Shown: one piece after another, positions 24,927 through 34,241 of the stretch
How the letters are laid out: each line of letters opens with the position of its first letter
Position numbering within the stretch: position 1 is the stretch's first letter
NCBI GenBank assembly: GCA_014799685.1
Contig: JAAVHN010000022.1
Coordinates: forward strand, 1-59,592
Direction: 5' to 3'
DNA: 59,592 nucleotides
From: Subdoligranulum sp.
GTDB taxonomy: Bacteria; Bacillota; Clostridia; Oscillospirales; Ruminococcaceae
Program-made: the position numbers and the translations under genes
The notes under the pieces: generated by a model
Told to the model about the DNA's origin: nothing
Seen by the model: the letters and a program-made list of their open reading frames with translations, nothing else
The model's database searches: none

Positions 24927-25817
24927 ATGGAAAAGACAAAAAACAATTCCGGCGAAAAGCTGTACAAAGCGTTTATCTATGTGGTGCTCATCACGCTGGC
25001 GGTGCTCATTTTAGTGCCGGTAGCATGGGTGTTTATGGCCTCCGTCAAGCAGAACAGCGAATTTTACGGCAACCCCTGGGCATTGCCCGCCTCCTTCTAC
25101 TGGCAGAACTTCGTGGACGCCTGGAATGCTGCGAGCATGGGCAGCTATATGCTCAATTCCGTGATCGTCACGGCGCTGTCGCTCGCGCTGCTTCTGGTGG
25201 TGGCGCTGCCTGCGGCGTACTGCCTCTCGCGTTTCCAGTTCAAAGGCAGCAAGCTGCTGAACATCGCCTTTATGGCGGGGCTGTTCATCAACGTGAACTA
25301 CATTGTGGTGCCCATCTTCCTGATGCTGCGCGACTGGGAGAGCTGGATGCAGTATCTCTTCGGCCTGAACAATATTTTCATGAACAACCTCGTCACACTG
25401 GCTGTGGTATATGCGGCCACCGCGCTGCCGTTCACAATCTATCTGCTCTCGGGCTATTTTGCGACGCTGCCCTACGCCTACGAGGAGGCCGCCTACATTG
25501 ACGGCGCGGGCTACGGCACCACGATGGTGCGCATTATTTTCCCGATGGCGCAGCCCTCCATCCTCACCATCATTCTGTTCAACTTCCTCTCGTTCTGGAA
25601 CGAATATATCATTTCGATGACATTGATGAGCAGCGCCACCGGACAAAAGACGCTGCCCGTGGGCCTTTTGAACCTGATGCAGGCGTCGCAGTCCAAGGCG
25701 GAGTTCGGGCGGCTGTACGCCGGGCTTGTGCTGGTGATGCTGCCCACGCTGATTTTGTATATGTGCGTACAGAAAAAACTCACCCAGGGCATGACCGTGG
25801 GCGGACTGAAAGGGTAA
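24927..25817 (+). CDS. CUT1 ABC sugar permease (MalG type)
   Basis: The 296-residue second permease has six helices and the coupling loop YEEAAYIDGAGYGTTMVRIIFPMAQP. AGGGGG lies before ATG 24927. It is 12 bp downstream of the first permease and pairs with it. Confidence 0.93.
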   Translation: MEKTKNNSGEKLYKAFIYVVLITLAVLILVPVAWVFMASVKQNSEFYGNPWALPASFYWQNFVDAWNAASMGSYMLNSVIVTALSLALLLVVALPAAYCLSRFQFKGSKLLNIAFMAGLFINVNYIVVPIFLMLRDWESWMQYLFGLNNIFMNNLVTLAVVYAATALPFTIYLLSGYFATLPYAYEEAAYIDGAGYGTTMVRIIFPMAQPSILTIILFNFLSFWNEYIISMTLMSSATGQKTLPVGLLNLMQASQSKAEFGRLYAGLVLVMLPTLILYMCVQKKLTQGMTVGGLKG

Positions 25818-25826
25818 GGTGCGGCT

Positions 25827-26051
25827 ATGGAATTCTGGAAAAAATATCCGTCCCTGCGCATCGCTCTGATGCTGATCACCTTTATTGCGGGCTTTGCGCT
25901 GCTGATCTTCGGGTGGAAAATGACAGGGCAAATGAAAGGTCTTTGCTGGATGCTCGTAGGTCTGGTGCTGCTGCTGTGCACGCTTTACCTGTATAACACC
26001 CGCTTTGCCGACCCGCCCGAAAGAAAGGCAAAACGCAAAAATACACACTGA
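25827..26051 (+). CDS. Two-helix membrane protein of unknown function in the sugar operon
   Basis: The 74-residue product has two hydrophobic helices (about residues 12-29 and 35-54) and a basic C-terminus (PPERKAKRKNTH). It is 9 bp after the permease and 15 bp before the phosphorylase, so it is part of the operon. Similar short proteins accompany CUT1/GH112 loci in some Clostridia, but I know no function. Confidence 0.75.
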   Translation: MEFWKKYPSLRIALMLITFIAGFALLIFGWKMTGQMKGLCWMLVGLVLLLCTLYLYNTRFADPPERKAKRKNTH

Positions 26052-26066
26052 GAAGAGGTGTCCCCC

Positions 26067-28232
26067 ATGAAAAACGAAAACAGGGGCCGTGTGACGATTC
26101 CCACCGATGTGGACGTCATCCCCGAGACGCTGCAGCTTTTACAGCGCTGGGGCGCGGACGCCATCCGCGACTGCGACGGCACGGATTTTCCCAAAGAGCT
26201 GCGGGACACCGGCGCAAAGGTCTACGCCACCTATTACACCACGCGCAAGGATAACGCCTGGGCCAGGGCAAACCCCGACGAGGTACAGCAGTGCTATATC
26301 ATGACGGGCTTTTACACCGCGAGCGGCGGGCCGCTCGCGATTCCGCTGATGCAGGGCATCAGTCCCGAGCTGATGCAGGTGAACACGCGCGACGACATCC
26401 GGCGTTGGTGGGAAGTGATGGACCGCACCGTGGGCCTGCCGCTCTCACCCGACGCATGGCGCTATGACGCGCCGTCCGGCTGCGTCGTCATCGACGCGCC
26501 CGAGGCTTTTCATGATTACACCGTCAGCTTTTTGGCGTATCTTGTCTGGGATCCCGTGCACATGTACAACGCCGTTACGAACGACTGGAAAGACTTCGAG
26601 CACCAGATCACGTTTGACGTGCGCCAGCCCAAAACGCGCAAATTTACGATGGAGCGCCTGCGTAAATTCATCGCGGAGCACCCGTATGTGAATGTGATCC
26701 GCTACACCACGTTCTTCCACCAGTTCACGCTCGTATTCGACGCGCTGCGGCGGGAAAAGTATGTGGATTGGTACGGCTATTCGGCGTCTGTTTCGCCGTA
26801 TATTTTGGAACAGTTCGAAAAAGAGGCGGGCTATCGCTTCCGCCCGGAATTCATCATCGACCAGGGCTACTACAACAACCAATACCGTGTGCCATCGAAG
26901 GAATTCAAAGATTTCATGGCGTTTCAGCGGCGCGAGGTGGCGGCGCTTGCCAAAGAGATGGTGGACATCACCCACGAGCTGGGCAAGGAAGCCATGATGT
27001 TTTTGGGCGACCACTGGATCGGCACCGAGCCGTTTTTGCCGGAGTTCGCCTCCATCGGCCTTGACGCCGTGGTGGGCAGCGTGGGCAACGGCAGCACGCT
27101 GCGGCTAATCTCGGACATTCCGGGCGTAAAATACACGGAGGGGCGTTTTCTGCCGTATTTCTTCCCCGACACGTTCCACGAGGGCGGCGACCCGGTGCGC
27201 GAGGCAAAGGAAAACTGGGTGACGGCGCGGCGCGCCATCCTGCGCAAGCCCGTCGATCGCATCGGCTACGGCGGCTATTTAAAGCTCGCGTGTCAATTCC
27301 CCGAATTTCTCGACTATGTCGAGCATGTCTGCAGCGAATTCCGCGATCTGTACGATAAGATCGGCGGCGCGGCGCCCTACTGCATGAAAACCGTGGCCGT
27401 GCTGAACAGCTGGGGTAGGGCGCGCGCATGGGGCTGCCATATGGTGCACCACGCGCTGTACCAAAAGCAAAACTACAGCTATGCGGGCGTGATTGAGGCG
27501 CTCTCCGGCGCGCCATACGATGTGCGCTTTGTCAGCTTCGACGAGGTAAAGGCCGACCCCACCGTACTGGACGGCGTGGACGTGCTTTTGAACATCGGCG
27601 ACGGCGACACGGCCCACACGGGCGGCGCTGTCTGGGAGGATGCGGCGGTCTCGGCTGCGATCAAGCGCTTTGTTTGGAACGGCGGCGGCTTCATCGGCGT
27701 AGGCGAGCCCTCCGGGCACCAGTATCAGGGGCGTTATCTGCAGCTAGCAAATATCCTGGGCGTAGAAAAGGAAACCGGATTTACGCTGGGTTATGACAAG
27801 TACAACTGGGACGAACACCCCGGGCACTTCATCCTGGCCGACTGCACCGGGCCTGTCAATTTCGGCGAGGGCAAAAAGGGCATCTACGCGCTGGAGGGCG
27901 CCGAGGTGCTGGTGCAGCGGGAAAAGGAAGTGCAGCTCGCCGCAAACACGTTCGGCAGTGGGCGCGCAGTTTATATCAGCGGCCTGCCCTATTCGTTTGA
28001 GAACAGCCGCCTGTTGCACCGTGCGGTGCTGTGGAGCGCCCACGATGCGGACAAGCTGAATGCGTGGTTCTCCTCGAATTACAACGTAGACGTACACGCC
28101 TACCCGGAGCGCGATATCTTCTGCGCCGTCAACAACACCGACGCGCCGCAGGCGACCACGATCTACCGGGGCGATGGCTCCTGTTTTGAAACGGAGCTGG
28201 GCGCGGGCGAGATTCGCTGGTATGGGATTTAG
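26067..28232 (+). CDS. GH112 galactosyl phosphorylase (galacto-N-biose/lacto-N-biose or galactosyl-rhamnose)
   Basis: The 721-residue protein matches GH112: RGRVTIPTDVDVIPETLQLLQRWGADAIRDCDGT at the start and GDHWIGTEPFLPEF followed by IGLDAVVGSVGNG, where the general-acid Asp is expected. These enzymes phosphorolyse beta-galactosyl disaccharides to alpha-galactose-1-phosphate plus N-acetylhexosamine or L-rhamnose, without ATP. Bifidobacterial GNB/LNB phosphorylases are about 750 residues and the clostridial galactosyl-rhamnose enzyme about 720, so length slightly favours the latter; the specificity residues were not checked. ATG 26067 follows AGAAGAGG. It sits at the end of the importer operon and processes its cargo. 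Confidence 0.9.
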   Translation: MKNENRGRVTIPTDVDVIPETLQLLQRWGADAIRDCDGTDFPKELRDTGAKVYATYYTTRKDNAWARANPDEVQQCYIMTGFYTASGGPLAIPLMQGISPELMQVNTRDDIRRWWEVMDRTVGLPLSPDAWRYDAPSGCVVIDAPEAFHDYTVSFLAYLVWDPVHMYNAVTNDWKDFEHQITFDVRQPKTRKFTMERLRKFIAEHPYVNVIRYTTFFHQFTLVFDALRREKYVDWYGYSASVSPYILEQFEKEAGYRFRPEFIIDQGYYNNQYRVPSKEFKDFMAFQRREVAALAKEMVDITHELGKEAMMFLGDHWIGTEPFLPEFASIGLDAVVGSVGNGSTLRLISDIPGVKYTEGRFLPYFFPDTFHEGGDPVREAKENWVTARRAILRKPVDRIGYGGYLKLACQFPEFLDYVEHVCSEFRDLYDKIGGAAPYCMKTVAVLNSWGRARAWGCHMVHHALYQKQNYSYAGVIEALSGAPYDVRFVSFDEVKADPTVLDGVDVLLNIGDGDTAHTGGAVWEDAAVSAAIKRFVWNGGGFIGVGEPSGHQYQGRYLQLANILGVEKETGFTLGYDKYNWDEHPGHFILADCTGPVNFGEGKKGIYALEGAEVLVQREKEVQLAANTFGSGRAVYISGLPYSFENSRLLHRAVLWSAHDADKLNAWFSSNYNVDVHAYPERDIFCAVNNTDAPQATTIYRGDGSCFETELGAGEIRWYGI

Positions 28233-28255
28233 ATGCTTTTTTATCCAATAAGGAC

Positions 28256-28298
28256 AAGCCCTGCGCTTCCGGCATTTGGCCGAGGCGCAGGGCTTTTT
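28256..28298 (+). terminator. Terminator of the GH112 operon
   Basis: AAGCCCTGCGC (28256-28266) pairs with GCGCAGGGCTT (28285-28295), followed by a T run. Confidence 0.85.
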
Positions 28299-28345
28299 CT
28301 CTTCTTTGCTTTTCCTTGCTCTGATATGTTATCCTTTTCGCCCGC

Positions 28346-29185
28346 TCACATCTTGGTGAATGAGAGCGTCCAGGGGATGCCAACGCCGATGTTATATGCC
28401 TTGGCAAACGACCCCTGGTTGATGGCAAGCGCCATGTGGTTGACCGAGTTCATATAGACGATCGGTTCGCCCACGCGCACGTCCGCGAAGGAGCGTCCGT
28501 AAACAATGCGGTTCATATACACCGGCATATTGTTGTTGCAGATGCGCACCTCTACATAATCGCCGAACTCGAAGCCCAACGCACGGAACATATCGAACGG
28601 AATCGAGGTCCAGAGCGAGCCGAAGCGCACATCCAGAATATCGATCTGCCCGGTGACGGAAGTCTCGTCCTGCTGCGCGCCGTACAGCCCAAGGGACACC
28701 ACCTCAGAAAGCGCCATCTGTGCGCCCACTTCTTCGTAAGAGATCGTCTGCGAGGCAAGCCGCGCGCCAGTGTAGGCATACACATCCCGGCCGTGGAAGG
28801 TATAGGAGAGCAGGCTGTTTTCCAGCCGGTTGGTGCGCTCCTCGATCTCCCGCAGCGTCTCGATGCCCACAAAGGCGTTCAGGTGCGTGAGCGTGCCATT
28901 GTTCGGCGTAACGATATACTGCCCACCTCGCGTTTTTGCCACCACGCTCTTGCGGCTGGAGCCCACGCCCGGATCGACCACGGAGACGAACACCGTGCCC
29001 GCCGGCCAATAGTTCACCGTCTGAAACAGGCGGTAGGACGCCTCGAACACGTTGTACGGCGTGATGTCGTGCGTGATATCGCCCAAAATCAGCCCCGGGT
29101 CCACCTTGTAGGCAACGCCCTTCATCGCGCTGACGGCGCCGTCCACAAGCCCAAAATCGCTTTGAAATACAAGAAAATGATTCAT
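28346..29185 (-). CDS. SAM hydroxide adenosyltransferase (DUF62), second copy
   Basis: The 279-residue protein belongs to the DUF62 family related to fluorinase and chlorinase: SDFGLVDGAVSAMKG, VDPGVGSSRKSVV, PNNGTLT and FHGRDVYA. The Asp-Arg-His trio used by the SAM-hydrolysing members is present (VDPG, SSRK, FHGRD), so it should split S-adenosylmethionine with water to adenosine and methionine rather than halogenate. ATG 29185 follows GGAG at 6 nt; a TTG 12 bases upstream is less likely. It is the last gene of the ECF transporter operon and a diverged paralogue of the gene just upstream. Confidence 0.9.
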   Translation of the reverse strand: MNHFLVFQSDFGLVDGAVSAMKGVAYKVDPGLILGDITHDITPYNVFEASYRLFQTVNYWPAGTVFVSVVDPGVGSSRKSVVAKTRGGQYIVTPNNGTLTHLNAFVGIETLREIEERTNRLENSLLSYTFHGRDVYAYTGARLASQTISYEEVGAQMALSEVVSLGLYGAQQDETSVTGQIDILDVRFGSLWTSIPFDMFRALGFEFGDYVEVRICNNNMPVYMNRIVYGRSFADVRVGEPIVYMNSVNHMALAINQGSFAKAYNIGVGIPWTLSFTKM

Positions 29186-29220
29186 GCTTTTCTCCAATTT
29201 TCTCTTTGAAAAATGATTTT

Positions 29221-30066
29221 TTAAAGCAGCGCGAGCGTCGCCTTCCAGTCCTTCCCGAAGCCAACGCCGTATTTTTGCATAAAGCTCGCCTGGTTGCAGT
29301 CGAGACAGAGAAACAGCGAGGATCCGCAGTAAAGCACCGGCTCGCCTTTCGGCACAAAACCGAACGATTTTGCAAACGGCACGGCGGCGTCAAATACGGT
29401 GCTTTCCGCGTGCGTGATGCGGATCTGCACCTGATCGCCTTCTTTGCAGGGGAGCTTCTTCCATGCCTCGTTGGATACATAAAACTGGATGCCGCCAAAG
29501 TGCGCAAGGCCCGTCATTACCCATGTATGCACCGTGTTTCCGTCGATCTTCGGCCGGAGGGCGTATTCCTCGCACTCCACGATCTCTTCCACGGGATAAG
29601 CCGGGCCCACTTCCTCGAAAGTGATCTTGCCGGAGGCCAGCAGCGCACTGCAATAACCGAACAGATCGCGCCCGTGAAAGACGGATACATCTTCCTTTGC
29701 GTGGAAGCGGTTGCGCGTTTCGTCGATCTCGCGAATCGCTGCAATGCCGACGCCGTACTTCAAATGGGTGAGCGTGCCATTGTCCGGCGTCACGACATAG
29801 GTGCCGTCGCACAGCAGCGCCACCGACGCCCTGCGCGCGGTGCCGACGCCCGGATCGACCACCGAGACGATCACCGTACCGGCGGGCCAGTATGGTTCGG
29901 TGGTATTCAACGAGAGGGAAGCCTCCCACGGGTCGAATTGCTTGATGTCGTGGCAGAGATCGTAGATCTCGAGCTCCGGGTCTGTAAGCTTGATCACGCC
30001 TTTCATGGAGGCGACGGCGCCCCATGTGGTGGAAAAATCCGTTTGTAACAGGATCGCGGGTTTCAT
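29221..30066 (-). CDS. SAM hydroxide adenosyltransferase (DUF62), first copy, diverged N-terminal motif
   Basis: The 281-residue protein shares VDPGVGTARRASV, PDNGTLT and FHGRDLFG with the DUF62 family, so the Asp-Arg-His trio is kept. Its first motif reads TDFSTTWGAVASMKG where the family and the neighbouring copy have D-x-G-x-x-D; the second acidic residue is replaced by Trp. This lies in the SAM-binding region and hints at a different substrate or affinity. The gene is 35 bp upstream of its paralogue and 186 bp downstream of the M20 peptidase gene. Confidence 0.88.
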   Translation of the reverse strand: MKPAILLQTDFSTTWGAVASMKGVIKLTDPELEIYDLCHDIKQFDPWEASLSLNTTEPYWPAGTVIVSVVDPGVGTARRASVALLCDGTYVVTPDNGTLTHLKYGVGIAAIREIDETRNRFHAKEDVSVFHGRDLFGYCSALLASGKITFEEVGPAYPVEEIVECEEYALRPKIDGNTVHTWVMTGLAHFGGIQFYVSNEAWKKLPCKEGDQVQIRITHAESTVFDAAVPFAKSFGFVPKGEPVLYCGSSLFLCLDCNQASFMQKYGVGFGKDWKATLALL

Positions 30067-30252
30067 ATTACACCAACTTTTTCAATTTTATAGCATTCGT
30101 TTTCGCGTTTTCCGGCCGCAGCACAGGCTGCCCGCTGCGTGCAGCACATTGCAAAGAACACGGCCGCGGGCGGCCAACAGGCGGATTTCGGTTTGCCCCG
30201 ATTTGGTTTCGCGCCGGAATGTCCTGCACAGGGATGAGCGCAGGCGGCTTGC

Positions 30253-31692
30253 CTATACTTCCATCAGCTTCAAGATCGCCCTGTGATAAATTTCCAGCGC
30301 CGAGATGCAATCGGCCTCGCGGATGCGCTCGTTTTCCTGGTGGGCCAGCAGCTCCGAGCCCTCGGCCACCGCGCCAAATGTGACGCAATGGCCGAATACC
30401 TTCGAGTATGACACTCCGCCGGAAATGGCGGCGGGGCATTCCCTCCCAGTGGCCTCGGTATAGGCTGCCTTCAGCGCAAGGATATACGGATCGTTCTCCG
30501 GCGTAAACGTGGGGGGATCGTCGTAGGGCAGCGCTACATCGTAGTCCGGCAGGCTTTGCCGGAGCGTTTCCGTGAGCGCCGCCGAATCCACGCCATATGG
30601 ATAGCGGCAGTCCACCAGGAAGCGCAGTTTTCCATTTTCGATGGAGGCGATGCCGGGATTCAGCGTCAGCCGGCCCATCGGAGAAAGATCGTGTTCCAGT
30701 CCCGTGCCGCGGCCGTAGGCATCCCCGAACACGGCCGCAAGGCGGCAAAGCGCCTCTTCCCCGCAAAGCGCGGCGAGCAACCGCAGCAGGTCGGACAGTG
30801 CATTGCGGCCCGCCTCGGGCTTGGAGGCGTGCGCAGCTTTTCCCTGCACATGGATGAATAAGCCCTCGGGTGTCTGCCCGACCCTGGCGGTTATGCCCAG
30901 CCTTTCCGCCTCCCGCTTGGCGGTCTCCGCACTGACACCGGCAGCGCTGTCCAGCACAGCCGCCGCCTCGGGCGGGATCACGTTCGGCTGGATGCCTGCC
31001 GTGAGCGCACGGACGGCCCCGGTATATGCACCTTCCACCGTCCACATCAGCGCGCCCTTTTCGCCGTTCACCATCGGAAACGCGCCGTCCGGCGTAAAGG
31101 CAAAGGCCGGCAAGCCCGCTTTGCCCACATACCAGCGCATATCGTCCATTGTACGCTCCTCGTCCGTGCCGTAGACAAGGCAGATCTCCCGCTTCGGGAC
31201 AATGCCGCTGTCCTTCACGAGTTTCAGTGCAAGGAATGTGAGGTACGCACCCGCCTTCATGTCCTGGGTGCCGCGCCCGTGCACACAGCCGTCGTGCACG
31301 CTGCCGGAGAAGGGATCCTCCGCCCAATCATCCGGGACAACGCCCACGACATCAAGGTGGGAAACAATGTCGATGCGCTCGCGCCCGCGTTTTTGTTCGG
31401 GCTCATGCTCGTGTTCGCGTCCGTGCTCACCCTCGCATTCGCGCCCACATTTGCATTCGCGCCCACCCCACGATGCCGAAAAGGCCCTGCCATCGTATTC
31501 CCGGATGACAAAGCCCTCCCGCGCGCAAAGGGTCTTAATATAGTCCAGCGCACGGGCCACAGGCGCGCCGCACGGCGCGGCATCGGTTGCTGTGGCCCCC
31601 TCATATACGGAAGGAATGCGCACCAGCACGGAAAACTCCGGCCGGTGCGCCTCCCAAATTTGCTGATAGCGGTTCAATGAAACGGATACCAT
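30253..31692 (-). CDS. M20-family dipeptidase (PepV/Sapep-like) with a hexapeptide-repeat insert
   Basis: The 479-residue product has the di-metal site of M20 peptidases: SHLDVVG (His/Asp), DGCVHGRGTQDMKAG (bridging Asp), GTDEERT (catalytic Glu-Glu), and C-terminal SGGVSYSKVF, with a lid domain between. Sapep/PepV members cleave Xaa dipeptides, including carnosine-like ones. Directly before SHLDVVG, residues about 76-105 are five hexapeptides rich in Gly/Arg/Glu/Cys/His (GGRECK-CGRECE-GEHGRE-HEHEPE-QKRGRE) not found in the family. ATG 31692 overlaps the end of ecfT by 19 bp, so it belongs to the transporter operon. Confidence 0.88.
   Translation of the reverse strand: MVSVSLNRYQQIWEAHRPEFSVLVRIPSVYEGATATDAAPCGAPVARALDYIKTLCAREGFVIREYDGRAFSASWGGRECKCGRECEGEHGREHEHEPEQKRGRERIDIVSHLDVVGVVPDDWAEDPFSGSVHDGCVHGRGTQDMKAGAYLTFLALKLVKDSGIVPKREICLVYGTDEERTMDDMRWYVGKAGLPAFAFTPDGAFPMVNGEKGALMWTVEGAYTGAVRALTAGIQPNVIPPEAAAVLDSAAGVSAETAKREAERLGITARVGQTPEGLFIHVQGKAAHASKPEAGRNALSDLLRLLAALCGEEALCRLAAVFGDAYGRGTGLEHDLSPMGRLTLNPGIASIENGKLRFLVDCRYPYGVDSAALTETLRQSLPDYDVALPYDDPPTFTPENDPYILALKAAYTEATGRECPAAISGGVSYSKVFGHCVTFGAVAEGSELLAHQENERIREADCISALEIYHRAILKLMEV
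31378..31467 (-). repeat. 18-bp tandem repeat (5 units) inside the M20 dipeptidase gene
   Basis: Read on the minus strand, the first two units share GTGGGCGCGAATGC and later units keep the 18-bp period with more changes. They encode the hexapeptides described for the gene. The 90-bp insert keeps the reading frame, consistent with in-frame slippage expansion. Confidence 0.85.
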
Positions 31693-32525
31693 ACCATATA
31701 TTCTCCCGGTGCTATGATGCGTAGCGCGATGACCACGGCGATAAAGATGTACAGCGCAATGTAGAAAATCTTCATCTGGCCGTCGCCCTTCACATCCTCA
31801 TGCTCGGCGTAATAGGTTCTTGTCTTGTTCTTGCCGAAGCCGCGCAGATCCATCGCGTTGGCGATATTGCCCACGCGGTCGAAGCTGGTGACAACGAGCG
31901 GCACAAGGATGATCACATTCTGCTTCAGCCGCTGCCACAGGCTCGTGCGCTTGGCGTCTAACTCCATGCCTCTGGCCTGCATCGATATTTTAATGTTTGT
32001 AAAATCGCGCAGGATATCCGGGATGTAGCGGAATGCAATGGAGACGATCATGCACACCTTGTACGGCACTTTAATGGCATACAGACCCGCCGCCAGCTCG
32101 CTGGGCGTGATGCACTGGATGAACGTCATGGCCGCGAAGAAGGTGGCCATCAGCTTGCAGAAGCGCACTAAAAAATACCACATGGTCTGCCCTGTGATGA
32201 TATAGTGCGATGTGATCTGGAACAGCACCGTAGAGCCGCCGCACACGCTGGCACCGTAATCCGGGTCGATGACCCAGATAAGGAACAAGTTCAAAAGATT
32301 CGAGAGCACCACGATCACCGCGATGGCCTTCACGCTCTTGAGCTTCGCTTTCAGCGAGGCAAGGCCGATGATCGAGAGGGCGAGCGCCGAGAAAATGATG
32401 CGCATATCCCACGTGGCGATGAGCAGAATGACGATTGCAAAAAACAGCCGCACCTTCGTCTTGCCGGTGAGCTTATCCAGATAAGTACCGCCCGGGGAGA
32501 GATTGATGAACAGTCGTTGATCCAT
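31674..32525 (-). CDS. ecfT: ECF transporter T component (EcfT)
   Basis: The 283-residue membrane protein has the two cytoplasmic Ala-Arg-Gly-type coupling motifs (SMQARGME and AMDLRGFG) that dock onto the ATPases, with hydrophobic helices before and after. It starts 3 bp after the ATPase gene ends and overlaps the peptidase gene. It connects the S component to the ATPase module. Confidence 0.92.
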   Translation of the reverse strand: MDQRLFINLSPGGTYLDKLTGKTKVRLFFAIVILLIATWDMRIIFSALALSIIGLASLKAKLKSVKAIAVIVVLSNLLNLFLIWVIDPDYGASVCGGSTVLFQITSHYIITGQTMWYFLVRFCKLMATFFAAMTFIQCITPSELAAGLYAIKVPYKVCMIVSIAFRYIPDILRDFTNIKISMQARGMELDAKRTSLWQRLKQNVIILVPLVVTSFDRVGNIANAMDLRGFGKNKTRTYYAEHEDVKGDGQMKIFYIALYIFIAVVIALRIIAPGEYMVWYPFH

Positions 32526-32528
32526 GAC

Positions 32529-34229
32529 TCACTCCCCCCTCTCGCAGTCGATAAAATAGTGGATGTAGTGCTCCGGGTCGATGCCGCAGCGCTCGGCCAG
32601 CGTGACAAGCGAGGTCTGCTTCAAATTCGCGCGCGTGATCACATCCTCATTGCTCAGCACCTTGAATACGGCATCGTCCGCAATGCATTTGCCGTCGGCA
32701 AACACGATGGAGCGGTCGGTATATTCGATCGCAAGGTGCATATCATGCGTGATAAACACGATGGTGATGTTGTACTCCCGGTTGAGCGCGTCGATGAACT
32801 GCATGATCTCGGTATAGCGCTTGTAATCCTGGCCGGCGGTCGGCTCGTCCAGAATGATCACGTCCGGCTGCAGCACCAGGATGGACGCTATGGTAATGCG
32901 CTTTTTCTGCCCGTAGCTGAGCACGCCGACGGGCCAATTGCGCATGCTGTACAATCCGCACATCCGCAACACCTTTTCGCAGCGCTCCTCGATGACGGAT
33001 TCTTCAAAGCCGTTCAGCGTCAGCGCGAGGGAGACTTCGTCCCGGATCATATCCTTCACGAGCATCTGGTTCGGGTTTTGCATCACGTAGCCGACCATAC
33101 GGCCGATCTCGCGGATGGAGAGCGCGGTGCAATCCTGCCCTTTCAGGCGCACCGTGCCCTTTCGCGGGCGGATGATGCCGCAGATGAGCTTCGCCGCCGT
33201 CGATTTGCCCGCGCCGTTCTTGCCGATGATGGAGATCTTCTCACCGCGGCAGATATCGAACGACACATTATCGAGCGCAAGACGCTCTTTGCCGTAGCCG
33301 TAAGAGACGTGCGAGACCTCGATGATCTTTTCCCCCTTCGGCTTCGGCTCACTGAGCACGCTGCTCTGAAACGCCTTCGCAACGGTATCCTTATATTTGG
33401 CAAAATCGAGCTCCTCGATGTTGTCCAGATGCTCGTTTTCGCCGAACTGCACGCCCGCGTTTTTCAGCGCCGAGAGGTACAGCGGCTCACGGATGCCGTT
33501 TTTCTTCAGCGCGTCGGAGCGCAGCAGCTCGTCGGGCGTCAGGTCCAACAAAATGCGCCCTTCGTTCACAAGGACGATGCGGTCCACATGGCGATACAGC
33601 ACATCCTCCAGGCGGTGCTCGATGATGAGCACCGTTTTCTCGTGGTTTTTGTGGATCTGGTCAATCAGGTCGATGGCGGACATGCCCATGGCCGGGTCCA
33701 GCGCCGCGAGCGGCTCGTCGAACAGCAGCGTCTCGACGTCCTTGTTGTGCATGATCCCGGCCAGCGAGACCTTCTGCTTCTGTCCGCCGGAAAGGCTGTA
33801 GGGGATCGCATCCAAAAATCCGTCCATATCAACGATCTTGGCGGCTGCGTCAACCTTGGTGAGCATCTCGGGGCGGGGGACGGCATCGTTTTCCAGAGAA
33901 AATGCAATATCTTCACCAACCGACAGTCCCACAAACTGGGCATCGGAATCCTGCAAAACCGTGCCCACGTGGTTCGAGATGGTGAAGATATTTGCATCCT
34001 TGACTTCGATGCCGGAGACCTTGCAGGACCCCTTGATTTCGCCGTCATAGGAAAACGGGATCAACCCGTTGACGCAGTTACCGAGCGTGGACTTTCCGCT
34101 GCCGGACGGACCGAGAATGAGCACCTTTTCGCCGCTGTAGATCGTCAGGTTGATGTCGTGCAGCGTGAACTCATTCTGGGATTTGTAGCGAAACGAAAAG
34201 TCCTTAAATTCGATAACCGGCTTTTTCAT
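32529..34229 (-). CDS. Fused double ECF ATPase (A-A')
   Basis: The 566-residue protein contains two complete ABC domains. The first has Walker A GPSGSGKST (about residue 39) and signature LSGGQKQKVSLAG; the second has GKNGAGKST (about 337) and a variant signature LSYGQKKRITIAS. Each carries Walker B (TLLFDEPLAALDP and VIILDEPTAGQD). This fusion replaces separate EcfA and EcfA' and is typical of dedicated (group I) ECF systems such as YkoD-type loci. It starts 12 bp after the S component. Confidence 0.93.
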   Translation of the reverse strand: MKKPVIEFKDFSFRYKSQNEFTLHDINLTIYSGEKVLILGPSGSGKSTLGNCVNGLIPFSYDGEIKGSCKVSGIEVKDANIFTISNHVGTVLQDSDAQFVGLSVGEDIAFSLENDAVPRPEMLTKVDAAAKIVDMDGFLDAIPYSLSGGQKQKVSLAGIMHNKDVETLLFDEPLAALDPAMGMSAIDLIDQIHKNHEKTVLIIEHRLEDVLYRHVDRIVLVNEGRILLDLTPDELLRSDALKKNGIREPLYLSALKNAGVQFGENEHLDNIEELDFAKYKDTVAKAFQSSVLSEPKPKGEKIIEVSHVSYGYGKERLALDNVSFDICRGEKISIIGKNGAGKSTAAKLICGIIRPRKGTVRLKGQDCTALSIREIGRMVGYVMQNPNQMLVKDMIRDEVSLALTLNGFEESVIEERCEKVLRMCGLYSMRNWPVGVLSYGQKKRITIASILVLQPDVIILDEPTAGQDYKRYTEIMQFIDALNREYNITIVFITHDMHLAIEYTDRSIVFADGKCIADDAVFKVLSNEDVITRANLKQTSLVTLAERCGIDPEHYIHYFIDCERGE

Positions 34230-34241
34230 TGCACCCGACCC

